Shown: positions 9,233 through 17,799, counted from the stretch's first letter. The stretch: 64,000 nt of DNA from Oscillospiraceae bacterium (GCA_017508045.1 JAFVZT010000002.1:1-64000), one strand, 5' to 3'. The notes: generated by a model from the letters alone, not told the origin. Translations and numbers: made by a program.

Positions 9233-10450
9233 ATGAAAAAATTAGAATTACTCAGTCCCGCCGGGGACATGGAACGGCTGAAAATGTCGGTTCTTTACGG
9301 CGCAGATGCCGTTTACCTTGCCGGCACCGATTTTGGTATGCGCTCCTTTGCCGGAAACTTTTCTCCGGAGGAGCTGCCAAAGGCCGTAGAATTTGCCCAC
9401 AGCCACGGTGTTAAGGTCAATGTTACCGTAAACACCATGCCCCGAAACGAAGAAATCGCCCAACTGCCCGGTTATTTGGAGCAGCTGGACAGTGCCAAGG
9501 TCGATGCGCTGATTGTAGCGGATATGGGTGCATTTTCCCTTGCGGGTAAATATGCGCCCAACTGCGCCCGACATATCTCCACACAGCAATCTATCGCCAA
9601 TTACGAATGCGCCACAGCCTGGTATGAGCTGGGCGCCAAGCGCGTCGTTCTGGCGCGGGAGCTGAGTCTGGAGGAAATTGCCGCCATACGCGCCAAGACC
9701 CCAAAAGAATTGGAAATTGAAACCTTTGGTCATGGTGCTATGTGCGTCAGCTATTCCGGTCGGTGCCTGCTGAGCAACTATATGACCGGACGGGATTCCA
9801 ATCGGGGTGCTTGCGCTCAGCCCTGCCGCTATCAATATGCGCTGATGGAAGAAAAGCGCCCGGGTGAATATTTCCCGGTTTTTGAGGACGAAAAAGGCAC
9901 ATACATTCTCAACTCCCGGGATATGTGTATGATTGACCACCTGAAGGAGTTGTCCGATGCCGGTGTGGACTGTATAAAAATCGAAGGCCGCGCCAAATCT
10001 GCTTACTATGCCGCTATTGTTACAGGTGCTTATCGCCATATCATTGATGATGTGGCCGCCGGCCGGCCTGTCGACCCGGTGTGGCGAGATGAGGTAGAGC
10101 ATGTTTCCCACAGATATTATTCCACAGGCTTTTATTTCGGTTATCCGGGTCAGCATACCGGAAACTCCCGGTACATTCGTCAGTGGCAGGTTTGCGCCAT
10201 TGTGGAAAGCTGCGACGAAAACGGCTTGGCTCTGTGCAGCTTAAGAAATAAATTTGCAATGGGTGACGAGCTGGAGGCCGTGGGTCCGGACACACGCCCC
10301 TTCCCCTTCCGTGTTTCCCAAATGCAGACTGTTGACGGCGTTGCTTTGGACGAACCCAGGACGCCCCAAATGCGGTTTTACATACAGCTGCCCCAGCAGG
10401 TTCCAGCCTGTTCCATTTTGCGAAAGCAAGTGGATTTATCTTCGGAATAA
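9233..10450 (+). CDS. trhP: U32-family protein, probable tRNA hydroxylation protein TrhP
   Basis: 405 residues. Begins ELLSPAGDMERLKMSVLYGADAVY, the family signature, and carries the cysteine motif SYSGRCLLSNY plus GACAQPCRY expected to bind an iron-sulfur cluster, then IKIEGRAKS. The TrhP/YrrO branch uses prephrenate-dependent chemistry to make 5-hydroxyuridine at the tRNA wobble position; older databases label the family peptidase U32. Starts directly at the mltG stop, matching conserved mltG-U32 synteny in Firmicutes. Assignment within the family (TrhP rather than RlhA or collagenase-like) rests on that context and on length. Confidence 0.82.
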   Translation: MKKLELLSPAGDMERLKMSVLYGADAVYLAGTDFGMRSFAGNFSPEELPKAVEFAHSHGVKVNVTVNTMPRNEEIAQLPGYLEQLDSAKVDALIVADMGAFSLAGKYAPNCARHISTQQSIANYECATAWYELGAKRVVLARELSLEEIAAIRAKTPKELEIETFGHGAMCVSYSGRCLLSNYMTGRDSNRGACAQPCRYQYALMEEKRPGEYFPVFEDEKGTYILNSRDMCMIDHLKELSDAGVDCIKIEGRAKSAYYAAIVTGAYRHIIDDVAAGRPVDPVWRDEVEHVSHRYYSTGFYFGYPGQHTGNSRYIRQWQVCAIVESCDENGLALCSLRNKFAMGDELEAVGPDTRPFPFRVSQMQTVDGVALDEPRTPQMRFYIQLPQQVPACSILRKQVDLSSE

Positions 10451-10482
10451 GACAAACATAGGACTCGGCTGACCGTAATGAC

Positions 10483-10522
10483 AGGTACCCCCAATACTGG
10501 ACGCCCAGTATTGGGGGTACCT
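10483..10522. terminator. Perfect 18-bp inverted repeat, hairpin after the U32 gene
   Basis: AGGTACCCCCAATACTGG, loop ACGC, then its exact complement. The stem is perfect. There is no real T-tract on either side, so it may be a bidirectional terminator or processing hairpin, or a repeat element, rather than a standard intrinsic terminator. Confidence 0.6.
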
Positions 10523-10543
10523 ATCATATTCAAGCTCCGGTTT

Positions 10544-10663
10544 TTATAATCCACTTAGGCTGCCTTGTGCATAGAAATACAGGAACAGCACCGTGAAGAT
10601 CAATTCAATAGCGGTGATCACCCATAGCATAAAAAGACAGGATGCACACAAAATTGCGCGCAT
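10544..10663 (-). other. 39-codon hydrophobic open frame, possible gene-tail fragment
   Basis: ATG to TAA on the minus strand, encoding one hydrophobic helix (residues about 10-31, LFMLWVITAIELIFTVLFLY) ending AQGSLSGL. No ribosome site is visible. It sits antisense, directly left of the promoter block of the MATE gene. This is the same position that antisense spoVAC tails take beside other cassette genes at 36-39 kb, so I read it as the tail of another membrane-protein gene. It could instead be a genuine small membrane protein. Confidence 0.35.
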
Positions 10664-10697
10664 ACGTAAAACGGGATAAAGTAACTTTCGATAAATA

Positions 10698-10726
10698 TTT
10701 ACATTCAATCGGCGGTGTAGTATAAT
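10698..10726 (+). promoter_or_regulatory. Cassette-type promoter of the MATE gene
   Basis: TTTACA, 17 bp spacer containing GGCGGTGTAG, TATAAT. The same -35, spacer block and -10 recur at 36510-36539 and 38503-38531, which is much more similarity than unrelated promoters share. Confidence 0.75.
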
Positions 10727-10757
10727 AGTTGCGATTTATAAAGAGGAGGGGCGCATC

Positions 10758-12113
10758 TTGCATTTTAAACATTATACCCTAACCGAGGGATCTATTTGGA
10801 AAGGTATGTTGCTTTTCGCCTTGCCGATTTTTCTCGGGAATGTGTTTCAACAACTGTATAATGCTTTTGACGCTTGGTGTGTCGGATATTTCATCAACGA
10901 CGATGCACTGGCTGCGGTCAGCTCCTCCGGCAGTCTCATCTTTATGATGGTCAGCTTTTTCCAGGGACTTGCTATGGGTGCCGGTGTTGTCATCGCCCGG
11001 GCTTTTGGTGCTAAGCAATACGAGACTATGAGCAAAGCAATCCATACGGCAATTATATTCGGTTTGGTAACAGGTGTGGTACTGACCGTCCTGGGTGTCG
11101 CTTTGACGCCTACTATTTTACAATGGATGGGAACCCCAAACGATGTTTTGCCTCAATCCATCAGTTATTTCCGCTATTATTTTCTGGGCGCTATCTTTGT
11201 CGTGATGTATAACATTTTTGTGGGTATTCTGCACGCCGTCGGCGACAGCCGGCATCCGCTGTATTATCTGATTATTTCCACATTTGTCAATATTGGTTTG
11301 GATTTACTGTTTGTCGGTGTGCTGGGCATGGATGTAGGCTCTGCCGCTGTGGCAACCACCATTTCCCAAGGCGTCAGCGCCCTGTTATGCTTTATTCATC
11401 TATTGCGTATTGATGGGCCATATCAGGTTAAGCTCAAAGAAATATCCTTTGATAGGAAAAGTCTTTTGGATATTATCAAATACGGTTTGCCCTCCGGTGT
11501 GCAAAACAGCGTGATTGCCTTTGCCAATGTGGTGGTGCAGTCCAACATCAACAGCTTTGGCAAAGCGGCTATGGCCGGCTGTGGCTCTTACTCCAAGCTG
11601 GAAGGCTTTGCGTTCCTTCCTGTCACCTGCTTTACCCAGGCACTTTCCACTTTTGTAGGCCAAAATCTTGGTGCAGGGCATCACGACCGGGTAAAAAAAG
11701 GTGTTGGCTTCGGTATTGCCTGCAGCTGCTTGATGGCCGAGCTGATCGGCGTTCTATCCTATCTGTTTGCGCCTCAGCTGATCGGACTGTTTAGCGACAC
11801 AGAAAAAGCAATCGATTACGGTGTCCGGCATATGCAAACCATTTGCCTGTTCTATTGCCTGCTGGCCTTTTCCCACTGCATTGCCGGTATTATGCGGGGC
11901 GCAGGAAAAGCCACTGTTCCCATGTTTACTATGCTTGCCTGTTGGTGTATTATCCGGGTAAGTTATATTACATTGGCAGTCAAAATCGTTAATGAGCTTA
12001 CCACTGTCTCCTGGGCGTACCCCATCACATGGACACTGAGCAGCATTATCTTCCTCATCTATTTCTTAAAAGCAGACTGGATACACAACTTTGACCGAAT
12101 GAAAAAGGCTTGA
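10758..12113 (+). CDS. MATE-family multidrug/Na+ antiporter
   Basis: 451 residues starting at TTG 10758 behind AGGAGGGG. Twelve hydrophobic segments arranged as two MatE repeats. Typical N-terminal sequence is LFALPIFLGNVFQQLYNAFDAWCVGYF, and both halves end in amphipathic linkers. It exports cationic drugs or metabolites using an ion gradient; the substrate cannot be told. The stop codon lies inside the left arm of the terminator. Promoter and terminator match those of small genes 25 kb away, suggesting arrival as a cassette. The flanking tmk/mltG and trx genes are unrelated to it. Confidence 0.9.
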   Translation: MHFKHYTLTEGSIWKGMLLFALPIFLGNVFQQLYNAFDAWCVGYFINDDALAAVSSSGSLIFMMVSFFQGLAMGAGVVIARAFGAKQYETMSKAIHTAIIFGLVTGVVLTVLGVALTPTILQWMGTPNDVLPQSISYFRYYFLGAIFVVMYNIFVGILHAVGDSRHPLYYLIISTFVNIGLDLLFVGVLGMDVGSAAVATTISQGVSALLCFIHLLRIDGPYQVKLKEISFDRKSLLDIIKYGLPSGVQNSVIAFANVVVQSNINSFGKAAMAGCGSYSKLEGFAFLPVTCFTQALSTFVGQNLGAGHHDRVKKGVGFGIACSCLMAELIGVLSYLFAPQLIGLFSDTEKAIDYGVRHMQTICLFYCLLAFSHCIAGIMRGAGKATVPMFTMLACWCIIRVSYITLAVKIVNELTTVSWAYPITWTLSSIIFLIYFLKADWIHNFDRMKKA

Positions 12114-12134
12114 CCAAATTGGTCAAGCCTTTTT
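12102..12134 (+). terminator. Cassette-type terminator of the MATE gene
   Basis: Perfect 16-bp palindromic stem built on AAAAAGGCTTGACC and GGTCAAGCCTTTTT. Near-identical stems end the genes at 36562, 37350 and 38554. Confidence 0.9.
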
Positions 12135-12174
12135 CATCGGGAACAAGCCCAAGGTCATTAAGTTAAAAAAGCTT

Positions 12175-12256
12175 GTCATTCCGACCAAGCGCAGCGCGTG
12201 GAGGAATCTTCGTATTTGTATGGTGCGTAGATCCCTCGACTAAGCTCGGGATGACA
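12175..12256. repeat. REP-like palindromic repeat
   Basis: TGTCATTCCGACCAAGCGC at the left and AAGCTCGGGATGACA at the right form imperfect inverted ends around GGAGGAATCTT and AGATCCCTCGACT. This is a dispersed palindrome type seen in many gut Firmicutes. No coding potential. It fills most of the 12114-12310 gap. Confidence 0.6.
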
Positions 12257-12310
12257 TACTAACTGAATGACATTGGGAGTAAACCCCGTCTTGTGAGAGA
12301 AAGAATTTGA

Positions 12311-13234
12311 TTATCCGTTTGCCAGATATTCTTCCGCCACGGAAGCGGCAATTGCACCGTCGGCCACTGCCGTTACCACCTGGCGCAGGTGCTTTGTCCG
12401 CACATCCCCTACAGCATAGACACCGGCAATGCCGGTTTGGGTATTTTCTCCGGCAACGATGTAGCCGCCTTCATCCAGTTCCACTTGTCCTTTAAACAGC
12501 TGTGTTGCAGGTCTTCTGCCCACGCTGATAAACACGCCATCGCAATCCAGCCGGGATTCCTCTCCGGTTGCCACATTTTTTAGTACAACGCCTGTCAGCT
12601 TCTTTCCGTGAAGCAGCTGTGTCACAACACTGTTCCACCGAAATTCCACGTTCTGCGCCTTTTGCAGCGGTTCATGATAGACCTTTGTGGCCCGAAGGGT
12701 ATCTCTGCGATGCACTAGAATCACTTTTTCGGCAATGCGGCTTAGCAGCAGCGCATCCGCCACCGCTGAGTTGCCGCCGCCTACCACCACAACCGTTTTT
12801 CCCTTATAAAACATACCGTCGCAGGCTGCGCAGTAGGCAACGCCCCGGTTTACCAGCTCCTTTTCCATGGGAACACCCAATTCTTTGGGGTTTGCGCCGG
12901 TGGCAAGCACCACCGTTTTTCCGTAAAAAACGCTGTCGTCGGTCTCGATCACTTTCGGCTGTGCCTGCAGATCAACACGCTGCACCTGTACATATGCGGT
13001 CTGCGCCCCAAAGCGCTCTGCCTGCGCCTGCATATTCTCCGACAGTGCATAGCCGTCAATGCCCTCCGGGAAGCCGGGATAATTATCGATCTGCTGGGTC
13101 AATGCCATTTGCCCACCGGCAGACAGCTTTTCCAGCACCAGCACCTGCAGTCCGGCTCTGGCGGCATACAGCGCCGTCGTGTAGCCGCCCGGACCTCCGC
13201 CGATGATTACCATATCATAGACAGACTGCTTCAT
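12311..13234 (-). CDS. trxB: Thioredoxin-disulfide reductase
   Basis: 307 residues from the ATG at 13234 (GGGGGCGG upstream). FAD-binding GGGPGGYTTALYAARAG at the N-terminus, redox-active CAAC in AYCAACDGMFYKG, NADP-binding VVVGGGNSAVADALLL, and the closing FAD motif GVYAVGDVRTKHLRQVVTA. It transfers electrons from NADPH to thioredoxin in the cytoplasm. Follows trxA on the same strand with 16 bp between, so the two likely form one operon. Confidence 0.95.
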   Translation of the reverse strand: MKQSVYDMVIIGGGPGGYTTALYAARAGLQVLVLEKLSAGGQMALTQQIDNYPGFPEGIDGYALSENMQAQAERFGAQTAYVQVQRVDLQAQPKVIETDDSVFYGKTVVLATGANPKELGVPMEKELVNRGVAYCAACDGMFYKGKTVVVVGGGNSAVADALLLSRIAEKVILVHRRDTLRATKVYHEPLQKAQNVEFRWNSVVTQLLHGKKLTGVVLKNVATGEESRLDCDGVFISVGRRPATQLFKGQVELDEGGYIVAGENTQTGIAGVYAVGDVRTKHLRQVVTAVADGAIAASVAEEYLANG

Positions 13235-13250
13235 AATTCCGCCCCCTGCT

Positions 13251-13568
13251 CTAAAGATTTTTTTGAATGAACCGGGCAATGGCAGCTTGGGCCTCCGGAG
13301 CAACCAGGGAGTCCACCGCCTTTCCGCCCTTGTAGAACACCAGTGTGGGGATCACTTCGATCTTCTCGGCATTAGCAAGCTCCGGTTCTTCGTCGATATT
13401 AACCTTGGCGACTACGATGTCCTCGCCGTACTGCTGGGCAATTCTGTCGTAGGCAGGTGCAATCCGGCGGCAGTAGCCGCACCAAGGCGCCCAAAAGTCC
13501 AGCAAAACGGGTTTTTGCCCCCGGAGTAATTCCTGGAATTGTTTATTTGTTAAACTGACAGCACTCAT
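13251..13568 (-). CDS. trxA: Thioredoxin
   Basis: About 105 residues. The active site is WCGYCRR rather than the usual WCGPC, so proline is replaced by tyrosine, which should shift the redox potential. The cis-proline motif VIPTLVFYKGG is intact. Start chosen at the second ATG (13568) because AAAGGAA sits nine bases before it; an ATG three codons earlier is too close to that site. Forms an operon with trxB. A palindrome centred at 13636, about 41 bp before the likely transcription start, suggests control by the Crp/Fnr-type regulator encoded divergently at 13696. Confidence 0.93.
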   Translation of the reverse strand: MSAVSLTNKQFQELLRGQKPVLLDFWAPWCGYCRRIAPAYDRIAQQYGEDIVVAKVNIDEEPELANAEKIEVIPTLVFYKGGKAVDSLVAPEAQAAIARFIQKNL

Positions 13569-13601
13569 ATTTTTCATTTCCTTTCTGTTTTATCTGGCTT
13601 T

Positions 13602-13607
13602 AGTATA
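13602..13607 (-). promoter_or_regulatory. -10 element of the trxA promoter
   Basis: TATACT on the minus strand. No good -35 is present; instead the palindrome GTGATAAAATCAC occupies that region, as in class II activator-dependent promoters. Confidence 0.5.
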
Positions 13608-13629
13608 ACCTATAGATTTTCATTCTTCC

Positions 13630-13642
13630 GTGATAAAATCAC
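13630..13642. promoter_or_regulatory. Crp/Fnr-type operator upstream of trxA
   Basis: GTGATAAAATCAC, a palindrome within CCGTGATAAAATCACATAA. A near-identical CCGTGATAAAGTCACATAA lies upstream of the SDR gene (15196-15208). Half-site spacing fits the Crp/Fnr family, and a gene for such a regulator lies between the two sites. Confidence 0.65.
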
Positions 13643-13695
13643 ATAATTGACAGATTTCTGCTTTTTGATTATACTGACAAAAAGGAGGCGAGCAG

Positions 13696-14349
13696 ATGGA
13701 CTTTCAAGGTTGCTTTCCCATTTGGAACAAATTAACACCGGCACAGCAAGAGCTGGTTCTGAACTCACTGGCCACCCGAAAGGTCAGCAAGGGCAACATC
13801 GTACATAACGGCAATATGGAATGTACCGGTCTTTTGGCTGTAAAATACGGCCAGCTTCGGGTGTATATTCTTTCCGAAGAAGGACGGGAAATCACCATCT
13901 GCCGTCTGTTTGATATGGACCTTTGTGTGCTGTCTGCTGCCTGCATTATCCAATCCCTTCAATTTGAAATTATGATTGAAGCGGAAAAGGACACCGAGGT
14001 GTGGATCATACCCCCAATGGTGTATAAAAAGCTTATGGAAGAATCTGCCCCCGTCGCCAACTACACCAATGAGCTGATGGCTACCCACTTTTCCGATGTA
14101 ATGTGGCTCATGGAGCAAATCATGTGGAAAAGCATGGACAAGCGAGTGGCCGCCTTTCTTCTGGAGGAATGCGCCATTGAAGGCACAAACACACTAAAGC
14201 TTACACATGAAACTATTGCCAACCATCTGGGCACCCACCGTGAGGTGGTCACCCGGATGCTGCGCTACTTCCAAAGTGACGGTTTGGTCGCCCTCTCCCG
14301 GGGAACTGTGGAAATTACAGACAGTAAAAAGCTGGAAGCAATGCAATAA
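13696..14349 (+). CDS. Crp/Fnr-family transcriptional regulator
   Basis: 217 residues behind AAAGGAGGCG. An N-terminal cyclic-nucleotide-binding-like beta-barrel (residues ~25-115, LAVKYGQLRVYILSEEGRE) and a C-terminal HTH_Crp domain with LTHETIANHLGTHREVVTRML as recognition helix region. No N-terminal iron-sulfur cysteine cluster of classical Fnr type; cysteines C6, C43, C74, C81 and C87 are scattered and could sense redox, which is speculative. Divergent from trxA-trxB and followed by a convergent SDR gene. Both neighbours carry the same palindrome, so it probably regulates them. Confidence 0.9.
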   Translation: MDFQGCFPIWNKLTPAQQELVLNSLATRKVSKGNIVHNGNMECTGLLAVKYGQLRVYILSEEGREITICRLFDMDLCVLSAACIIQSLQFEIMIEAEKDTEVWIIPPMVYKKLMEESAPVANYTNELMATHFSDVMWLMEQIMWKSMDKRVAAFLLEECAIEGTNTLKLTHETIANHLGTHREVVTRMLRYFQSDGLVALSRGTVEITDSKKLEAMQ

Positions 14350-14353
14350 AATG

Positions 14354-14384
14354 TGCCCACTGCGAAAAACGCAGTGGGCGTTTT
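14354..14384. terminator. Bidirectional terminator between regulator and SDR gene
   Basis: GCCCACTGCG, AAAAA loop, CGCAGTGGGC, then TTTT. It lies between convergent genes. Confidence 0.85.
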
Positions 14385-14390
14385 CTGCTT

Positions 14391-15137
14391 TTAGGCTCTT
14401 GCCATGCCGTCTACACTCAGCACGACACCGGTGATATAGGACGCCTCCTCGGAAGCCAGAAACACAAAAGCATTGGCAACATCCTCCGGTTTTCCGATAC
14501 GCCGCAAGGGAATTCTCTGAACCATCGGCTCAATCACCTCTTTGGGAACCGCCTTCATCATATCGGTTTCCGTTATACCGGGGGCTACCGCATTGACACG
14601 GATACCCTTTGGGCCCAGCTCTCTTGCCAGAGAAACCGTCATACCGTTTACGGCAAACTTGGACGCAGGGTAGGCAAAGCCACTGGGCTGTCCGGAAATA
14701 CTCACCATAGACGAGGTCGTAAGGATTACACCACTTCCCCGTGCCGCCATGCACTCTGCAGCCACTCGGGTAGCATTGAATACACCCTTTACATTAAGAT
14801 CCATAACCTTATCGAAGGTCTCCTCTGTGTAGTCCAAAAAGGGTGTGCTTTCGGAAATACCGGCATTATTCACCAAAATGTCCACACAGCCGTATTGACT
14901 TATCGCCTCCTGAAAGGCTGTCCGGACAGCTTCCAAATCCGCAAGATTTGGGCTGATCCCTGCCACAGTTGCATTGGGATATTTTTCCTTCAGCTGTGCC
15001 ACCGCTTTATCCGCAGTCGCCTCTGTGCTGGCAGTGAGGATCACCTTCGCACCCTCCTGCAAGAACCGTTCTGCTGTGGCATAACCGATTCCCCGGCTGC
15101 CTCCGGTAATGATTGCTACTTTATCTTTCAGACGCAT
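14391..15137 (-). CDS. Short-chain dehydrogenase/reductase (FabG-like)
   Basis: 248 residues from the ATG at 15137, preceded by GGAGGTG. The cofactor loop TGGSRGIGYATA, the NNAG motif, the catalytic Ser in TTSSMVS and the YPASK catalytic Tyr/Lys are all present, followed by PGITETDM. It reduces a keto group using NAD(P)H. It resembles 3-oxoacyl-ACP reductase, but no fatty-acid genes are nearby and many SDRs of this group act on other substrates, including steroids and bile acids. The upstream palindrome (15196-15208) suggests coregulation with thioredoxin. Confidence 0.85.
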   Translation of the reverse strand: MRLKDKVAIITGGSRGIGYATAERFLQEGAKVILTASTEATADKAVAQLKEKYPNATVAGISPNLADLEAVRTAFQEAISQYGCVDILVNNAGISESTPFLDYTEETFDKVMDLNVKGVFNATRVAAECMAARGSGVILTTSSMVSISGQPSGFAYPASKFAVNGMTVSLARELGPKGIRVNAVAPGITETDMMKAVPKEVIEPMVQRIPLRRIGKPEDVANAFVFLASEEASYITGVVLSVDGMARA

Positions 15138-15195
15138 ATTGCGCACCTCCTTGTTCTTTGTATATATAGTATTCCACAAACAAGAACTTTTTTCC

Positions 15196-15208
15196 GTGAT
15201 AAAGTCAC
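15196..15208. promoter_or_regulatory. Crp/Fnr-type operator upstream of the SDR gene
   Basis: GTGATAAAGTCAC within CCGTGATAAAGTCACATAA, matching the trxA site at 18 of 19 positions. Centred about 43 bp upstream of the start expected from the -10-like TACTAT (15171-15166). Confidence 0.6.
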
Positions 15209-15225
15209 ATAAGATTATGCATATA

Positions 15226-15253
15226 AAAAGGCACCGTTTTCACGGTGCCTTTT
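15226..15253. terminator. Terminator after the fusion acyl-CoA synthetase gene
   Basis: AAAGGCACCG, TTTT loop, CGGTGCCTTTT. It is palindromic and so could work in either direction. Confidence 0.8.
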
Positions 15254-15285
15254 GCGGATGTTTGCTATTAAAACAGGTCTTTTCA

Positions 15286-17799
15286 TTATTTCCCGGGGTT
15301 ACCGGCGGTGTCTGCGCCGTCGCCGGTCAGTCCCAAACGCTTCGCCGCATCCTCGCGCATTTTATACTTCAGAATCTTTCCTGCGGCATTCATGGGGAAA
15401 CTCTCCACAAACTCGATATACTTGGGTACTTTATGCCGAGCCATGCTGGCCTTGATATAGGCGGTCATTTCCTCCACAGTCACAGCTCCGGGTTCTTTCA
15501 AAACAATGCAGGCCATAATCTCCTCGCCGTACTTTTTATCCGGAACACCGATCACCTGAACATCCTTGGTTTGGGGATGGGTATAAATAAATTCCTCGAT
15601 CTCCTTGGGGTAAATATTCTCGCCGCCGCGGATAATCATATCCTTTAATCTTCCGGTAATGCGCACGTTGCCGTTTTCATCCATGCAGGCAAGGTCGCCG
15701 GAATGGAGCCACCCTTCCGCATCAATGGTATCGGCTGTACCCTGGGGCATTTTGTAGTAACCCTTCATGGTGTTGTAGCCCTTTGCGCAGAATTCGCCAT
15801 TGACACCGGGGCCTACCGGCTCCCCTGTCTCCGGATCCACAATCTTACACTGAACATGGGGGAAGGCATAACCGACGGTGTCCGTACGAACCTCTAAAGA
15901 ATCTGTCCAGGCGCTCATGGTGTTGCCGGGAGCGCACTCCGTCTGACCGTAAACAGACACGATACCGTACATGTTCATTTCGTCCGGTCTTGCTGCCCGG
16001 CGCATTAATTCCGGAGGACAGCCTGCGCCTGCCATGATGCCGGTACGCATATGGCTAAAATCAGTCTTGCGGTAATCCGGATGGTTGAACATGGCAATGA
16101 ACATGGTTGGAACGCCGTTGAATGCGGTAATCTTCTCCTGGTTGATACAAGCCAAAGAGGATGTGGCAGAGAAGTAAGGCATGGGACACATGGTTGCGCC
16201 ATGGGTCATGGAAGATGTCATGGAAAGCGTCATGCCAAAGCAGTGGAACATAGGCACCTGAATCATCATACGGTCTGCGGTGGACAGGCCCATACGGTCG
16301 CCAATACACTTGCCGTTATTGACCACATTGTAGTGGGTCAGCATAACGCCCTTGGGGAAGCCGGTAGTACCGGAGGTGTATTGCATGTTGCACACATCGT
16401 CGGGACGGACGGCAGCTGCCATCTGCGCCACCTGCTCCCGGCTGACCAATTCGTATCTTGCCATTGCCTCATCGAAGGTCAGGCAGCCGGGCTGCTTGAA
16501 GCCAACGGTGATAACATTGCGCAAAAAGGGCAGTCTTTTGCAGTGTAACGGCTCGCCTGCCTTTGTTGCGGCAATCTCCGGGCAAAGCTCATTGATAATT
16601 TGGGCATAGTTGGAATCCAGGCAGCTGTCAATCATCACCAGTGTATGGGTATCGGACTGGCGCAGCAGGTATTCCGCCTCATGAATCTTGTAGGCGGTAT
16701 TTACCGTAACCAGCACAGCGCCGATTTTGGTAGTTGCCCAGAAGGTGATAAACCAGGCAGGCACATTGGTCGCCCAAATTGCCACTTTCGATCCGGCTCT
16801 GACGCCCAGGGATACCAACGCTCTTGCAAACCGATCTACATCCTCTTTAAACTGGGCGTATGTACGGGTATAATCCAAGGTTGTGTATTTAAAGCAGTAC
16901 TGGTCCGGAAACTCCTCCGCCACTGCGTCCAGCACCTGGGGGAAGGTCAGGTTAATCAGTTCGTCCTTCTTCCAAATATACTGACCGGTGCCGTCGTGGT
17001 TGGGATAGAGCTTTTTCTTCATACCCCAGGTGGAGTAAAACCGAGCCATATAATTAACAAAATACGGGAAGATAATCTCCGGATCCTGCAGATCCTCCAT
17101 CCATTCTGGCTTCCATTCCAGAGAAATAAAGCCGTCGTAATTCACAGAAGACAGGGCGCGCATCACCTGGTCGATGGGCATAGTGCCTTCACCGATGAGC
17201 TGATAAGTACCTTCCTCGTCGGAGTCGCGCAGATGCACATGGCATACATACGCGCCAAGGTTCTTGATAGTGGTGTCACCGCTTTCACCGAAATCCCGGT
17301 AAGGATGGTGGACATCCCACAACGCGCCTAAATTATCACTGGCAAACTGATCCAGCATATTCCGCAGGCGGGCGGTATCGGCATAAATGCCGCTGGTCTT
17401 TAAAAGCAGGGATACGCCAGCATCTTCAGCGGTGTGAACCAGCTGCTCCAAGGCCTTTTGCACCGTTTCTTCCTTGTCCTCCAATGCACAGGCAACCACG
17501 AACCTGACCTGGGCATTTTGGGCAATGTGAATTAAATTTGTTAATTTTTCCACTGCGTCGGGATCGGAAGAAAGGTCGCAGGAGGTATCAAAGCAAGGAA
17601 TGGTCAGCTTTTTCTCTCTCAGGTCACGAACCGTGGCTGCGGTCTGGTAGGGATGAAACGGACCGCCCTTTGCTACCATATCGTCAAATTTTGGGAGGTT
17701 ATATACTTCAATACCGGCAAAACCCATATCCAATGCGGTTTCTACCGTCTCCTCCCAGGACAGATCGGGCCAGCCTCTGGTGGAAAACGAGAGCTTCAT
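15286..17799 (-). CDS. Fusion: TIM-barrel sugar-phosphate isomerase/epimerase + AMP-forming acyl-CoA synthetase
   Basis: 837 residues. Residues 1-270 are a xylose-isomerase-like/AP-endonuclease-2 TIM barrel (MKLSFSTRGWPDLSWEE, GFAGIEVYN, ALWDVHHPYRDF, VHLRDSDEEG, SLEWKPEW). Residues ~300-830 are a FadD-like adenylate-forming enzyme with YTSGTTGFPKGVMLTH, GQTECAP, GDLACMDENGN, GRLKDMIIRGGENI and the catalytic lysine in NAAGKILKYKMRE. It should activate a carboxylic acid to its CoA thioester; the barrel domain's substrate is unknown. The gene starts in an ATGA overlap with the isopropylmalate-synthase-like gene and shares its Leu-type T-box transcript. No frameshift or stop marks the junction, so it is a true fusion. 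Confidence 0.9.
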   Translation of the reverse strand: MKLSFSTRGWPDLSWEETVETALDMGFAGIEVYNLPKFDDMVAKGGPFHPYQTAATVRDLREKKLTIPCFDTSCDLSSDPDAVEKLTNLIHIAQNAQVRFVVACALEDKEETVQKALEQLVHTAEDAGVSLLLKTSGIYADTARLRNMLDQFASDNLGALWDVHHPYRDFGESGDTTIKNLGAYVCHVHLRDSDEEGTYQLIGEGTMPIDQVMRALSSVNYDGFISLEWKPEWMEDLQDPEIIFPYFVNYMARFYSTWGMKKKLYPNHDGTGQYIWKKDELINLTFPQVLDAVAEEFPDQYCFKYTTLDYTRTYAQFKEDVDRFARALVSLGVRAGSKVAIWATNVPAWFITFWATTKIGAVLVTVNTAYKIHEAEYLLRQSDTHTLVMIDSCLDSNYAQIINELCPEIAATKAGEPLHCKRLPFLRNVITVGFKQPGCLTFDEAMARYELVSREQVAQMAAAVRPDDVCNMQYTSGTTGFPKGVMLTHYNVVNNGKCIGDRMGLSTADRMMIQVPMFHCFGMTLSMTSSMTHGATMCPMPYFSATSSLACINQEKITAFNGVPTMFIAMFNHPDYRKTDFSHMRTGIMAGAGCPPELMRRAARPDEMNMYGIVSVYGQTECAPGNTMSAWTDSLEVRTDTVGYAFPHVQCKIVDPETGEPVGPGVNGEFCAKGYNTMKGYYKMPQGTADTIDAEGWLHSGDLACMDENGNVRITGRLKDMIIRGGENIYPKEIEEFIYTHPQTKDVQVIGVPDKKYGEEIMACIVLKEPGAVTVEEMTAYIKASMARHKVPKYIEFVESFPMNAAGKILKYKMREDAAKRLGLTGDGADTAGNPGK

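Noticed and set aside
10483..10522. Integron attC site
   Set aside because: No integrase and no R/L box pattern; the stem is perfect, whereas attC stems have unpaired bases.
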